Below the pieces are notes generated by a model, which saw only the letters and a list, made by a program, of their open reading frames with translations, searched no databases and was not told where the DNA came from. This document shows, in pieces, positions 1 through 8,223 of a DNA stretch of 44,363 nucleotides. Positions within the stretch are counted from its first letter, which is position 1. Each line of letters begins with the position of its first letter. Source of the DNA: Bdellovibrionales bacterium RIFOXYC1_FULL_37_79 (GTDB lineage: Bacteria > Bdellovibrionota > Bacteriovoracia > Bacteriovoracales > Bacteriovoracaceae); NCBI GenBank assembly GCA_001770015.1, contig MEQB01000055.1, forward strand, positions 1-44,363. The letters are read 5' to 3'. Both the position numbers and the translations under genes were made by a program.

Positions 1-39
1 TGTCAGACTATCATCTGCAATAAGAATCTTTGCGTTCAT
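1..39 (-). CDS. Response regulator receiver protein, N-terminus only
   Basis: Only the first 13 codons are in the window, running off the left edge. They read M-N-A-K-I-L-I-A-D-D-S-L-T, the beta-1 strand and acidic Asp pair that open CheY-like receiver domains, where the Asp pair helps bind Mg2+ for phosphotransfer. The ATG at 37-39 follows a Shine-Dalgarno GAGG eight bases upstream. The gene lies 82 bases downstream of the PP2C-like phosphatase on the same strand, so it could be the last gene of the FHA operon or start its own transcript. The output domain, if any, is outside the window. Family assignment from 13 residues is reasonable but not certain. Confidence 0.7.
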   Translation of the reverse strand, partial: MNAKILIADDSLT

Positions 40-121
40 AATCAAAACCTCTAAGAATATCTTCTCTTAAATAAGTTAGGTTAGCAAGAATTTTGCATAT
101 TTTTAAAGCTAGAACAATTTA

Positions 122-862
122 TTAAAATCTTAACATCACAAAGGTTTGGTTATCCAGATTCCCTTTGTTATTTGCGAGATTAAAAATCAATGCTCCCTTC
201 TCATGATCATCGTTTTTCATTTCAATAATATATTTAAGCTCATTAATGTCCAATTTACCAAATACTCCATCCGTTACAAAAATAATTATATCCTCTGGTT
301 CAACTTTTAATTCTCTTATTTGTAAATATAAATCATCAAACAAACCAAGACCGTTAGATGGACACAGATGGGAAATAGTATTTTGCCTGCCTTCAAAATG
401 AAATTGCAGGACATCAGGGTAAGTTATCGGGGCAATATGTCCACTCCGATATAAATAAGAGGCACAATTGCCGGCACAAGCAAATGTCATAATATTTTCA
501 GACATGGCAGCCCCAATTATTGAAGCTCCTCCCTTTTGAGATAAGTTCTTTTTTTCGTTATTACGTTTCATTAATGTTTGATGAGCATATTGAATGGAAT
601 TAATTAAAGCATTCCCTTCAATTAAATATTTCGGACTGAAAAAAAAAGGCAAGGTTAAATCAGGATCACTGTCTAATTTAGTATAAAATTTGGCAACTTC
701 GTCGCTAAGTAATGAAACAGCACTATCACCAACCCCTGCTCCTCCAAAACCATCAAAAATCAAAAATAAATTGTTAACCACATCCAAATGGTAGTGATCC
801 TCATTGATTTCTAAATAAGGTCCTTGATGAGTTTTGGCTGTATATTCTTTGAGCGCTAACAT
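122..862 (-). CDS. PP2C-type serine/threonine protein phosphatase
   Basis: A 246-residue single-domain protein with PP2C motifs in order: Glu21-Asp22 near the N-terminus, Asp37-Gly38-Phe-Gly-Gly, an AGN turn near 130, Asp198-Gly199 after a hydrophobic strand, and Asp237-Asn238 at the C-terminus. These are the usual metal-binding acidic residues, so it should be catalytically competent. The family is Mn2+/Mg2+-dependent and removes phosphate from Ser/Thr. There is no signal peptide or membrane segment, so it is cytoplasmic. It starts 2 bases after the stop of the two-FHA-domain gene. FHA domains bind phosphothreonine, so the likely substrates are partners of the FHA proteins; that is inference from context. 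No cognate kinase is in the window. Confidence 0.85.
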   Translation of the reverse strand: MLALKEYTAKTHQGPYLEINEDHYHLDVVNNLFLIFDGFGGAGVGDSAVSLLSDEVAKFYTKLDSDPDLTLPFFFSPKYLIEGNALINSIQYAHQTLMKRNNEKKNLSQKGGASIIGAAMSENIMTFACAGNCASYLYRSGHIAPITYPDVLQFHFEGRQNTISHLCPSNGLGLFDDLYLQIRELKVEPEDIIIFVTDGVFGKLDINELKYIIEMKNDDHEKGALIFNLANNKGNLDNQTFVMLRF

Positions 863-864
863 AT

Positions 865-3138
865 TTACTCCATATAATCTTGCAATTTTTTGGTAGCCTT
901 TCGATAATATTCGCTATCTGAAGGTGCAATTTGTTGCACCTCTTGAAATTTATCTTTTGCCTCGGTAAACAAACTCATGGATTCAAGAATCAATGCTTCT
1001 CGATATACTTTTTTAGTTCTAAAGGAAAGCACATCCCTTATCTCAGCCATTTCTTTTAATGCTTCCATATTGTCAGGGACCAGACTCAAAAGCAGCAAAT
1101 ACGTTTCATATGCGCCTTTAAGATCCTGCCCTTCTTTTAAAGAACGGGCCTTTCCCATCAACGGTTCAATAATATCCCTTAGGTTTTTTCTGGAATCGGT
1201 CAACATGGAATGGGCCTCTTTTACCAGATCATCATCCATATCCGTAATGCTTAAAAATTTTTCCAAAGCAACAATTGCCTTATGCCATTCTTTTTTTAAA
1301 TAATGCTGTTTACCAGGTTTAAGCAATCTTATATTTCTGGCCCTTTCCGCTTTCGCTTGCTCCTCTTCAAGTAGTTTTTTCTCTTCTTCTTTCTTCCAGG
1401 CTTCCAGAGTGGCTTTCATGTATGTTACATCATAATTTTCCGGTTCAAGCTTCATAATTTCACTAAAAAGAGTTTCCGCCACCTCAACATGTCTCTCCTT
1501 GACTGCCTCTTGTGCCTGCTTGACTAATTCTTTAACTTTTTGTTTTCTTATCCGGCGTTCAATTTCTTCTTGCTTCTTTTTCTCTTCCTCTTCAAGTTTC
1601 TTTAATCCACCCTGGGCCCATGAATAAATTTGAGCAGAATTTTTCCATGGTGAAACAATCTGGTGGAGTTTGTCCAACTCTTGCAAAGACTCTTTGTATT
1701 TTCCATCATCCAATAAAGTTTTCGATAACTCATACAAAGCCTCCGCCGATTCTTGTTGTTCTGGTGTAAGCTTGATCTCTTTTTTGCCTTTGAGTAAATT
1801 TTTTTTATCCTGTTCAAGTAAATAATTCTGTTTTTTTGTATCCTTGCTCTTGTTTTTGGATGTTGTTTGGCTTTCCTGATCCCCCAGCAATATCCAAAGT
1901 CCAAGCAAAATAATCAATCCAATCAATATTTTCTTTCTTTTTACCGGATCCTTCAAAGCATCCCGAGTGAACAAGGATTTATTGCTTTTGGCTAACAAAG
2001 CTTCTGCCTCTTGGGCTGCAACGCCGGTCCCTGCATCCCCGGCAAAATCGGTTGAAACTTCTACAATTTCTTCGACTTCCACCACCTGGTTATCTTCAAC
2101 CGGCATAAGTCGGTCTTTCTGGTCCTGCAAAAATGTTGAAATAATTTCTACCGTAAAAGTCGTACTTCCAACCAAAAATTCATCATTATTGGCAAGCTCG
2201 GACTGATTAATTCTTATGCCATTTAAAATGGTACCATTGGCTGATTTTAAATCCTCCAGAATATAGGTGTTTTTATTTTTTTTTATAACTGCATGTTCAG
2301 ATGAAACTTCGACATCATTTAAAACTATCTGACATTTTTCAGCACTCCGACCAATTTTAACTTCATTTTGATCTAAAATAAATTTTTCATAGGGGGCATT
2401 TTCACCAAAAATTTTCAAAATAAATTTTGAGAATGATTTTGCAACCTCGGTTTTTTCCGCTAGGTTCTCGTTAACAAACGACGAAGGATCTTCATGAAAA
2501 GAATTTTCTGAAAGTCCAAAATCATTTGAATTGTTTAAATTTTCAAAGTTCTCATTTTTAAAAACTTCATTTTCTATTTTTGGTTCTTCGACCGGAAATT
2601 CATTATTTTCATTATTTGGAGAAGATGCCGAGGGGACATCCGTGTTTTTTTGAAAATCACTTATTGTTTCAAGGTCAGCAGTGTAACCCTTCATTTCAGT
2701 ATTTTTCGCCAGATCCTGGTCCTTTTTAGAAACTGCTATTGAGGTAGTTTTTTTCTTTGCAGTTTGGTTTATCCCCTCTTTAGGCTGGGCCAAAACCCCC
2801 GTCGCTCTGTGTTTTTTTTCATCCGTTTCATCCATCAATACATTCAAAACATAATGGCCAAGATTAATCATGTCTCCTTGAACCAGCTCATGCTTTAATA
2901 TACTCTTGCCATTAATAAAAACATCACTAGTATCACTCATCTTTTCGATAGTCCAAACTCCCTGGTCACATGTAAGTTTGGCATGTTCTCTTGAAACTTT
3001 TCTATCATCTAAAACGATTTCACATTCAGACGATCGTCCGATCAAAAACGACCATTTTGCTTGTTTTCCACCGGTTTTCTCACCAGAGAACAAGCGTTCC
3101 TCGATAAAATTTCCGTTTTTAGTTACAGATATTTTCAT
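865..3138 (-). CDS. Membrane protein with two FHA domains, one transmembrane helix and a C-terminal TPR-like region
   Basis: 757 residues. FHA domain 1 covers about 5-102 (GRS at 34-36, SREH at 49-52). FHA domain 2 covers about 236-333 (GRS at 263-265, SSEH at 279-282, SANGT at 299-303). Between them is a low-complexity Asn/Glu/Ser-rich linker. A hydrophobic helix at about 403-418 follows a basic patch (VKRKK), which puts the FHA domains in the cytoplasm. The C-terminal 330 residues are charged, helical and coiled-coil to TPR-like and would be periplasmic. FHA domains bind phosphothreonine peptides. Domain 1 lacks the usual loop Asn (its loop reads SDTSDVFING), so its binding may be altered. 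The start overlaps the upstream FHA gene by 20 bases, which implies translational coupling. Architecture is clear; function is not. Confidence 0.85.
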   Translation of the reverse strand: MKISVTKNGNFIEERLFSGEKTGGKQAKWSFLIGRSSECEIVLDDRKVSREHAKLTCDQGVWTIEKMSDTSDVFINGKSILKHELVQGDMINLGHYVLNVLMDETDEKKHRATGVLAQPKEGINQTAKKKTTSIAVSKKDQDLAKNTEMKGYTADLETISDFQKNTDVPSASSPNNENNEFPVEEPKIENEVFKNENFENLNNSNDFGLSENSFHEDPSSFVNENLAEKTEVAKSFSKFILKIFGENAPYEKFILDQNEVKIGRSAEKCQIVLNDVEVSSEHAVIKKNKNTYILEDLKSANGTILNGIRINQSELANNDEFLVGSTTFTVEIISTFLQDQKDRLMPVEDNQVVEVEEIVEVSTDFAGDAGTGVAAQEAEALLAKSNKSLFTRDALKDPVKRKKILIGLIILLGLWILLGDQESQTTSKNKSKDTKKQNYLLEQDKKNLLKGKKEIKLTPEQQESAEALYELSKTLLDDGKYKESLQELDKLHQIVSPWKNSAQIYSWAQGGLKKLEEEEKKKQEEIERRIRKQKVKELVKQAQEAVKERHVEVAETLFSEIMKLEPENYDVTYMKATLEAWKKEEEKKLLEEEQAKAERARNIRLLKPGKQHYLKKEWHKAIVALEKFLSITDMDDDLVKEAHSMLTDSRKNLRDIIEPLMGKARSLKEGQDLKGAYETYLLLLSLVPDNMEALKEMAEIRDVLSFRTKKVYREALILESMSLFTEAKDKFQEVQQIAPSDSEYYRKATKKLQDYME

Positions 3139-4129
3139 CTTCTTTTAATCCCAATTCATCATTTAATACTTTTATATTTTTTTGTGCCGCTACATATCTC
3201 TCATCATTCGGATTTTGATCAATCAAGCGCATAATGGAACAATACGTTTTTACAGCTTCCACCAGTCTTAATGATTCACGATCCCGTGCAGCCTTGGCAA
3301 ACAACTGATCAATTTCTTCATCCAGTGCTTGTTGAGTCTTTTTTTTATAAAAATCGGCCCGATTATGATTTGGTGCCCGTACCAAAGCTTGCTCAAACTC
3401 ATGTAAAGCACGGTAGAAATTTTTTTCGCGCAATTCCCTTAGTCCGCGATGAATGTAAACATAGACTTCTTGTTCTAACTCCTCCTCCCGGTTAGCCTCA
3501 CTTTTTTTTAGGTTTTGTACCAGTATCTCATCTTCCTCTAACGTTCCTTCCCCGGTCTTTTTCTTATCCTTGTTTTGAGAGTTATCACTTGAAGTGAACA
3601 GGGACGCAAGCGTTATAAGGATTAATATTCCGTATATTAAAAACTTTTTATTATTTTTAGCAACTACTTTGATTATCGCAGATCTTTCACTTCTTGACTT
3701 TTCGGCTTGGATTTCATCAGATTCTCTTTTTTGTAGATTACTATTCTTGTCTAAAACCGTAAGCAGACTATACTTAAAAATCGTTTTTCCCACAATAACG
3801 GTATCATGATCTGATAATCTATGCTGAGTGACTTTCAAATCATTAACCATCGTTCCATTTTGTGATTTTAAATCAGTCAGAACATAACTATCCTTGACCT
3901 TGGCCAGTTCAAAATGTTCTCTAGAAGCCTTGATATCATTTATCTGGATATCAATATTTTTTCCTCTTCCTGCAAGAATCCGAGGACCTATTAGAATATA
4001 GCTTGTTCCTTTATTTTCACCAGTCATACATAAAAACCGATAATATTGCCCAGCTTCCGACGGCACTTTTAAATCTGTAAATGTTAAAACATTATCACTC
4101 ATTCCAATAAAGTCCTCACGATTGCTCAT
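3119..4129 (-). CDS. FHA domain, transmembrane helix and TPR-like protein
   Basis: 336 residues with the same plan as its downstream neighbour, but only one FHA domain, at about 43-122 (GRG at 54-56, SREH at 69-72, SQNGT at 89-93). A transmembrane helix at about 162-179 follows a basic stretch, so FHA is predicted cytoplasmic and the C-terminus periplasmic. Residues 220-315 form helical repeats resembling one or two TPR units (a YRALHEFEQAL-type helix, then APNHNRA). It overlaps the upstream gene by 14 bases and the downstream one by 20. Shared architecture suggests duplication. A cytoplasmic FHA, one membrane pass and a periplasmic scaffold is also the topology of SctD/YscD ring proteins of type III secretion; that comparison is architectural only. 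Confidence 0.82.
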   Translation of the reverse strand: MSNREDFIGMSDNVLTFTDLKVPSEAGQYYRFLCMTGENKGTSYILIGPRILAGRGKNIDIQINDIKASREHFELAKVKDSYVLTDLKSQNGTMVNDLKVTQHRLSDHDTVIVGKTIFKYSLLTVLDKNSNLQKRESDEIQAEKSRSERSAIIKVVAKNNKKFLIYGILILITLASLFTSSDNSQNKDKKKTGEGTLEEDEILVQNLKKSEANREEELEQEVYVYIHRGLRELREKNFYRALHEFEQALVRAPNHNRADFYKKKTQQALDEEIDQLFAKAARDRESLRLVEAVKTYCSIMRLIDQNPNDERYVAAQKNIKVLNDELGLKEDENICN

Positions 4130-5672
4130 TTATAAAAGTAATATAAAACGCCTTAGCAAAATTATCTTTTCCCATAAGGGTGTTAACATAAATTGAATAA
4201 GGATTGCCTTGAACATCATACGATCCATGTTGATTGACTCCACCATTGTTGGCAGATTCATCACATAACTCCATTAACATTGCCGCAAATCCCTTCTCCC
4301 TGGCGGTGTCTAGCAGATTCATATCCATCGCACTGGACTCCCTTATCCCAGTCAAATCTTCGGCAAGTAAATTAATCTTTTTGATATTTTTTTCCGAATT
4401 TAAAACAATTGTAGGAACGCCTGATCCTTCAGAAAAATTAATCAATTTTTCGACATACAAAGTATCTTCTTCAATCTCATCATACATTTTATCAGAATCG
4501 TCCTTGGATAATTCCCTTATTCTAGTTAATAACACATTAATACTATCTCTCAAGGGATTCATTTCTTGCATGAGAAACTCGCTTTCGATCAATCTTCTCT
4601 TGCCTCTTAAAAACTCATCAATTTGTCGTTTCATCTCATCCATGGGTTTAATAGTTAAAAAAAGTATTATTCCATAAAAAAAGATGGCCACCAGTATGGA
4701 GGTGGATAATGATTCAAAATACGCCCTTGAACTTTTGGACGCTTCTAACGCAAGTGAAGTCGGGGAAAATCGAATGGCAATTGCCGCAATCGTTTCATAA
4801 TCCCCGGTTTTCATATTATACGTTCTAATTTTCTTAGCAATTCCAATTTGCCCATTTCCAATCGGGCCCGTAAAAAGTTCATTGATTTTTTTCCTATCCC
4901 TTGCCCAATTTTTTGCTTTTACAGAAAATGGATCATCTATGAATTCATTCATCTTCCCTATTGGTCTAAAAATTCTTCCTTCTAAATCAAATAATTCATA
5001 GGACACTACACCTGGCTCATGCTCAAGAAAGTTAGTATCAATCTGATCCAGAAATCCTTTACTTAAAGCACCCGCATTTATTCTGGCTATTTCATCTGCA
5101 TAATGGCTACCTCGAAGTGATGTCTCATCAATCAATATTCTTTTACTATCACTCAGCACTGGAAAAATGGTAAGAGTTATTGAAACAAAAACACACATGG
5201 CCATAATGATGGCTAACAAAACCTTCCATTCATACTCTCTGTTAATATTATAAAACAAAGGCATGATTTTAAGTTTAAAATAGTAAATAATCTTCAGTGG
5301 CAGATTAGTCGGGACAGGTTCAGTTTGTTTTAAAAAGTCATCATCGTTTTGAGTGATCTTCTTATGAATAATTATTTTCTTTTCTTTAACCAGAACAACT
5401 TGAATGATGGAATCAGGAAGACTTATTTTATCACCATTTTTTAAAGTTGCGTTTTTTACAAACACACCGTTTAAAAACGTACCATTGGCACTTTCCAGAT
5501 CTTTTAAATAAGCCGCATCATTGGTTATCGTTATACTTAAATGTCGTTTAGATATTCCTTCAACCGGAAAATACACATCACATTCTGAACCCCGCCCAAG
5601 AACATTATCCCCATCATTTAAGATAAATTCCCTGCCTCGTAATTTTCCACCAATAACGACTAGCTTAAACAT
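4116..5672 (-). CDS. FHA-sensor-HAMP-PAS membrane protein
   Basis: 518 residues. An N-terminal FHA domain covers about 1-95, with GRG at 26-28, SKRH at 41-44, SANGT at 61-65 and LNG at 67-69. Transmembrane helix 1 is at about 151-173, followed by an extracytoplasmic domain of about 145 residues. Transmembrane helix 2 is at about 322-341. A HAMP-like charged helical stretch spans about 342-395, and a PAS-like domain spans about 405 to the end. There is no kinase, cyclase or methyl-accepting output domain. The plan suggests that an external or redox signal sensed through the periplasmic and PAS domains changes how the FHA domain docks phosphorylated partners. It overlaps the DUF192 gene by 13 bases and the next FHA gene by 14. 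Confidence 0.8.
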   Translation of the reverse strand: MFKLVVIGGKLRGREFILNDGDNVLGRGSECDVYFPVEGISKRHLSITITNDAAYLKDLESANGTFLNGVFVKNATLKNGDKISLPDSIIQVVLVKEKKIIIHKKITQNDDDFLKQTEPVPTNLPLKIIYYFKLKIMPLFYNINREYEWKVLLAIIMAMCVFVSITLTIFPVLSDSKRILIDETSLRGSHYADEIARINAGALSKGFLDQIDTNFLEHEPGVVSYELFDLEGRIFRPIGKMNEFIDDPFSVKAKNWARDRKKINELFTGPIGNGQIGIAKKIRTYNMKTGDYETIAAIAIRFSPTSLALEASKSSRAYFESLSTSILVAIFFYGIILFLTIKPMDEMKRQIDEFLRGKRRLIESEFLMQEMNPLRDSINVLLTRIRELSKDDSDKMYDEIEEDTLYVEKLINFSEGSGVPTIVLNSEKNIKKINLLAEDLTGIRESSAMDMNLLDTAREKGFAAMLMELCDESANNGGVNQHGSYDVQGNPYSIYVNTLMGKDNFAKAFYITFINEQS

Positions 5673-6013
5673 ATTCCCTCTTCAAATATTAAATAATCAC
5701 CCTCTTTTATTTCCAGGGGAATTTGCCCTGACTTTAACTCTAAAACCTGGGTAGCCTGCAAATAAATCCCGGTTATCCTCCACGGTACAATTCCTCTTAT
5801 AATTTTTTTTATTTGATAATTATCATTTAAAAAAATCACATCCAGGTTAAACTTCATAAAACAAGTATGTATCGAATTACAATGTTTGATTAAAAGCCCA
5901 TCATAACCAATCATCTCATCAAAAAACATCAATCCTCTTAGCCTAGCAAAAAATGATTCAGCAATCTTTACTGATTTGGCTATAGATAAATTTTTGTATT
6001 TAATCTGAAGCAT
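5660..6013 (-). CDS. DUF192 family protein
   Basis: 117 residues matching the DUF192 pattern: RLRGLM at about 24-29, a HTCFM motif (HT-x-FM) near the middle, a hydrophobic DVIFLND strand, a PWR triplet, and a closing ATQVLEL followed by Gly. The family is a small beta-barrel of unknown biochemical role, often exported. This copy shows no signal peptide and is probably cytoplasmic. Its ATG shares one base with the TAA of the tadC-like gene (TAATG), so the two are translationally coupled. The link to Tad-type genes is contextual and gives no firm function. Confidence 0.8.
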   Translation of the reverse strand: MLQIKYKNLSIAKSVKIAESFFARLRGLMFFDEMIGYDGLLIKHCNSIHTCFMKFNLDVIFLNDNYQIKKIIRGIVPWRITGIYLQATQVLELKSGQIPLEIKEGDYLIFEEGICLS

Positions 6014-6912
6014 TATTTCCTCGCTAAAATAAATTCCAAAGCCAGTGGAGCAGCAACAATAATAAACACTGCCGGAACAATAAAAATCATCATCGGAAAA
6101 AGTATCTTGGTAGCTGCTTTTGCCGCTTTTTTTTCAACCTCGTTTGATCTTTTTTGCCTAATCTCAACTGCCAACGCTTTTAAAATGGGACCAATACTGG
6201 CCCCCACTGAATCTGCCGCAATCAAAGTTGCACAAAACGAAGTTATATTTATAAGGCCTACTCTCCACGATAAATTTCTAAGTGCCTCGGCCCGACTGGC
6301 ACCAACTGTAATCTCTTTCATTAGCAGTTCAAACTCTTCAGAAAGTGAACTTCTTTTGGCTTTCTCAACCACCTTGGCCATGGCAGCAATAAAATCAAGT
6401 CCTGCCTCCACACAAAGCGCCAGCATATCTATAGCAAAAGGCATGTTGGTTATAATATCTTCCTGACGCTGTTTAATTTTTCCGCTTAACCAAAGATCCG
6501 GATAAACGAATCCAAAAAAAGCCAGGGGAATCATGGAGGAAAGCGGCCAATCTGCATCTGCCAATAGCTTGATGCCAATAAATAGGATAGGAAAACCAAT
6601 AATCAAAAATAATTTAAACGAATAAAATTCCTCGGGAGAAATAATCACCGTCAACCCAGACATCGCTAATTTTCTTTTATATTTATTCCGTATTTTTCCT
6701 CTCTGTTTCATATTAGAGACAATAGGCACAACATATCTTCTAAAAAAAGGTCTGGAATATCTTAAGATAACTCCTTGCTGAGCAATTTTATCTTTCCCTA
6801 CGTTATCATCCAGTTTCTCTGAAGCTTTATACTGGCCTTCATCAATAAAAACAGCACTCGTTATAATAAAAACCGAGATACCGACCAAAATAAGTGATAT
6901 ATAAAGCAACAT
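6013..6912 (-). CDS. TadC-like type II secretion system F family protein
   Basis: 299 residues from the ATG at 6910-6912. The T2SSF domain lies in the second half: a FAIDMLALCVEAGL helix, then a long amphipathic helical bundle, and a final hydrophobic helix starting KILFPMMIFIVPAVF. Further membrane helices are at the N-terminus and near 75-120. T2SSF proteins are inner-membrane platforms for Tad/Flp pilus or type II secretion assembly and work with an ATPase (TadA) and usually a partner TadB. The chosen ATG has AGGGTG six bases upstream; a TTG 18 bases earlier (6928-6930) would add six residues with a poorer site. It heads the FHA/PP2C operon. No TadA or TadB gene lies beside it, which is unusual. 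Confidence 0.85.
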   Translation of the reverse strand: MLLYISLILVGISVFIITSAVFIDEGQYKASEKLDDNVGKDKIAQQGVILRYSRPFFRRYVVPIVSNMKQRGKIRNKYKRKLAMSGLTVIISPEEFYSFKLFLIIGFPILFIGIKLLADADWPLSSMIPLAFFGFVYPDLWLSGKIKQRQEDIITNMPFAIDMLALCVEAGLDFIAAMAKVVEKAKRSSLSEEFELLMKEITVGASRAEALRNLSWRVGLINITSFCATLIAADSVGASIGPILKALAVEIRQKRSNEVEKKAAKAATKILFPMMIFIVPAVFIIVAAPLALEFILARK

Positions 6913-7042
6913 GATCCACACCCTGATCAAATTAATTTTTGCTCAATACCTATAGGGTACCAGATATTTAATTTTCAGTTACTTAGGGGAAAGATCATCC
7001 AATTTAAACATACAGTTGAACAAATCAGTATGATTTCTAGGA

Positions 7043-8128
7043 TCATGAAGTTGCATTTACTTTGGCAATTCTCTCAAGTATATCGTCTAAAAAAATTTGA
7101 CTAGCCTTTGAGTTTATTTTTTTATCAATTTTTGGAATATAAACTGGCTTATATTCGCTAAAATTTTCTTTTTTACATGCATTAATTCTTTTGATTTTCT
7201 CATTGAGACATTCGTTTTTTATATTTTTTAGTTTCAAAGCATTATTGATGGCAGCAAGTGCCTCTTCAGCTTTATTCATATCCCGATAAATCAAAATATC
7301 AGTCCCGGCACATAAAGCAAAAGTAGCAGCCTCCTCCACGGAATAATTATCAGCAATAGCCTGCATTTGCATATCATCGGACACAATAATCTTGTTATAT
7401 TTCAAATTTTTTCTAACCATATCATGAGCTATAGAACTTAAAGAAGTAGGCATTTTATCGTCAATAGCATCAACTTTCATGTGGCCCATCATCAAAAACT
7501 CAACCCGAGAAGATTTTATGGCCCGAACAAACGGATTAATGTGAACTTCCGTCAGTTCATTCATATCTAAATTAACAACAGGAAGTTCCAGATGAGAATC
7601 TTTAGCCGTTGCCCCATGTCCCGGAAAATGTTTCGCACAGGCAATCACACCATTGGTTTGCAATCCCCGAATGGCAGCTGTTATATATTTACTGACGACA
7701 TCTGGTGAATCTCCAAAAGACCTATCTCCTATAACTTTACTTTTATTTTTAAGTACATCACAACAAGGAGAAAAGTTTAAGTTAACACCGCAGGTACTAA
7801 GCTCTTCCGCTATGATTTTATGTATAAAAAAACATATTTTGGGAGAATTAAGTTTCGCCACTTCAGCCATAGCTGGAAACTGAGTGAAGTGCGTTTTAAA
7901 GCGGATGACCCGGCCCCCTTCATGATCAACTGATATAAATAATGGATACTCTTTTCTAAGTTTTTGAATACTGTTGACCAGTTCAGACAATTGAGCAGGA
8001 TTTTCAAAATTTTTTGAAAACAGAATCACCCCACCAATATTATTTGTTTCAATAAAACTCTTTTCATGTTCGGTTAAAGCAACTCCGCTTATCCCTGTAA
8101 TAATTAATTGACCAACATCTTGATTCAT
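7043..8128 (-). CDS. nagZ: Beta-N-acetylhexosaminidase NagZ (GH3)
   Basis: 361 residues of glycoside hydrolase family 3. KHFPGHG at 166-172 and the following DSH (177-179) form the family signature with the catalytic His/Asp loop. SDD at 250-252, followed by MQMQAI, carries the catalytic nucleophile. No signal peptide is visible, so it is cytoplasmic. NagZ cleaves N-acetylglucosamine from anhydromuropeptides in peptidoglycan recycling. The length is normal. No start codon lies upstream in frame before a stop, so ATG 8126-8128 is the start. Its own Shine-Dalgarno is poor: the nearest good purine run (GAGGAG) is more than 15 bases away. Initiation may rely on coupling to the 11-codon leader ORF whose TGA overlaps this ATG. 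Confidence 0.92.
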   Translation of the reverse strand: MNQDVGQLIITGISGVALTEHEKSFIETNNIGGVILFSKNFENPAQLSELVNSIQKLRKEYPLFISVDHEGGRVIRFKTHFTQFPAMAEVAKLNSPKICFFIHKIIAEELSTCGVNLNFSPCCDVLKNKSKVIGDRSFGDSPDVVSKYITAAIRGLQTNGVIACAKHFPGHGATAKDSHLELPVVNLDMNELTEVHINPFVRAIKSSRVEFLMMGHMKVDAIDDKMPTSLSSIAHDMVRKNLKYNKIIVSDDMQMQAIADNYSVEEAATFALCAGTDILIYRDMNKAEEALAAINNALKLKNIKNECLNEKIKRINACKKENFSEYKPVYIPKIDKKINSKASQIFLDDILERIAKVNATS

Positions 8129-8160
8129 AGGCCTACAACAATTGTGTTCTCCTCATGCAT
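8125..8160 (-). CDS. Candidate 11-codon leader ORF coupled to nagZ
   Basis: ATG at 8158-8160 opens a reading frame M-H-E-E-N-T-I-V-V-G-L followed by TGA at 8125-8127. The TGA overlaps the nagZ start codon in an ATGA arrangement. A GAGG Shine-Dalgarno stands seven bases before the ATG, while nagZ itself has no well-spaced site. The predicted transcription start falls only about eight bases before this ATG, so the Shine-Dalgarno may be partly excluded from the mRNA. Translation is therefore unproven. The peptide has no obvious attenuation codons. Confidence 0.35.
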   Translation of the reverse strand: MHEENTIVVGL

Positions 8161-8174
8161 ATTTTACTTCCTCT

Positions 8175-8203
8175 AGTATAAAGGCCACCTGAAACAAACT
8201 CAA
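8175..8203 (-). promoter_or_regulatory. Sigma-70-type promoter for nagZ
   Basis: On the minus strand, TTGAGT (8198-8203) and TATACT (8175-8180) are separated by exactly 17 bases. The -10 matches consensus at five of six positions. It sits in the 95-base gap between the lipoprotein gene and nagZ, with a predicted start near 8168. Confidence 0.6.
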
Positions 8204-8223
8204 GCTGAATTCAACCGCCCGAT

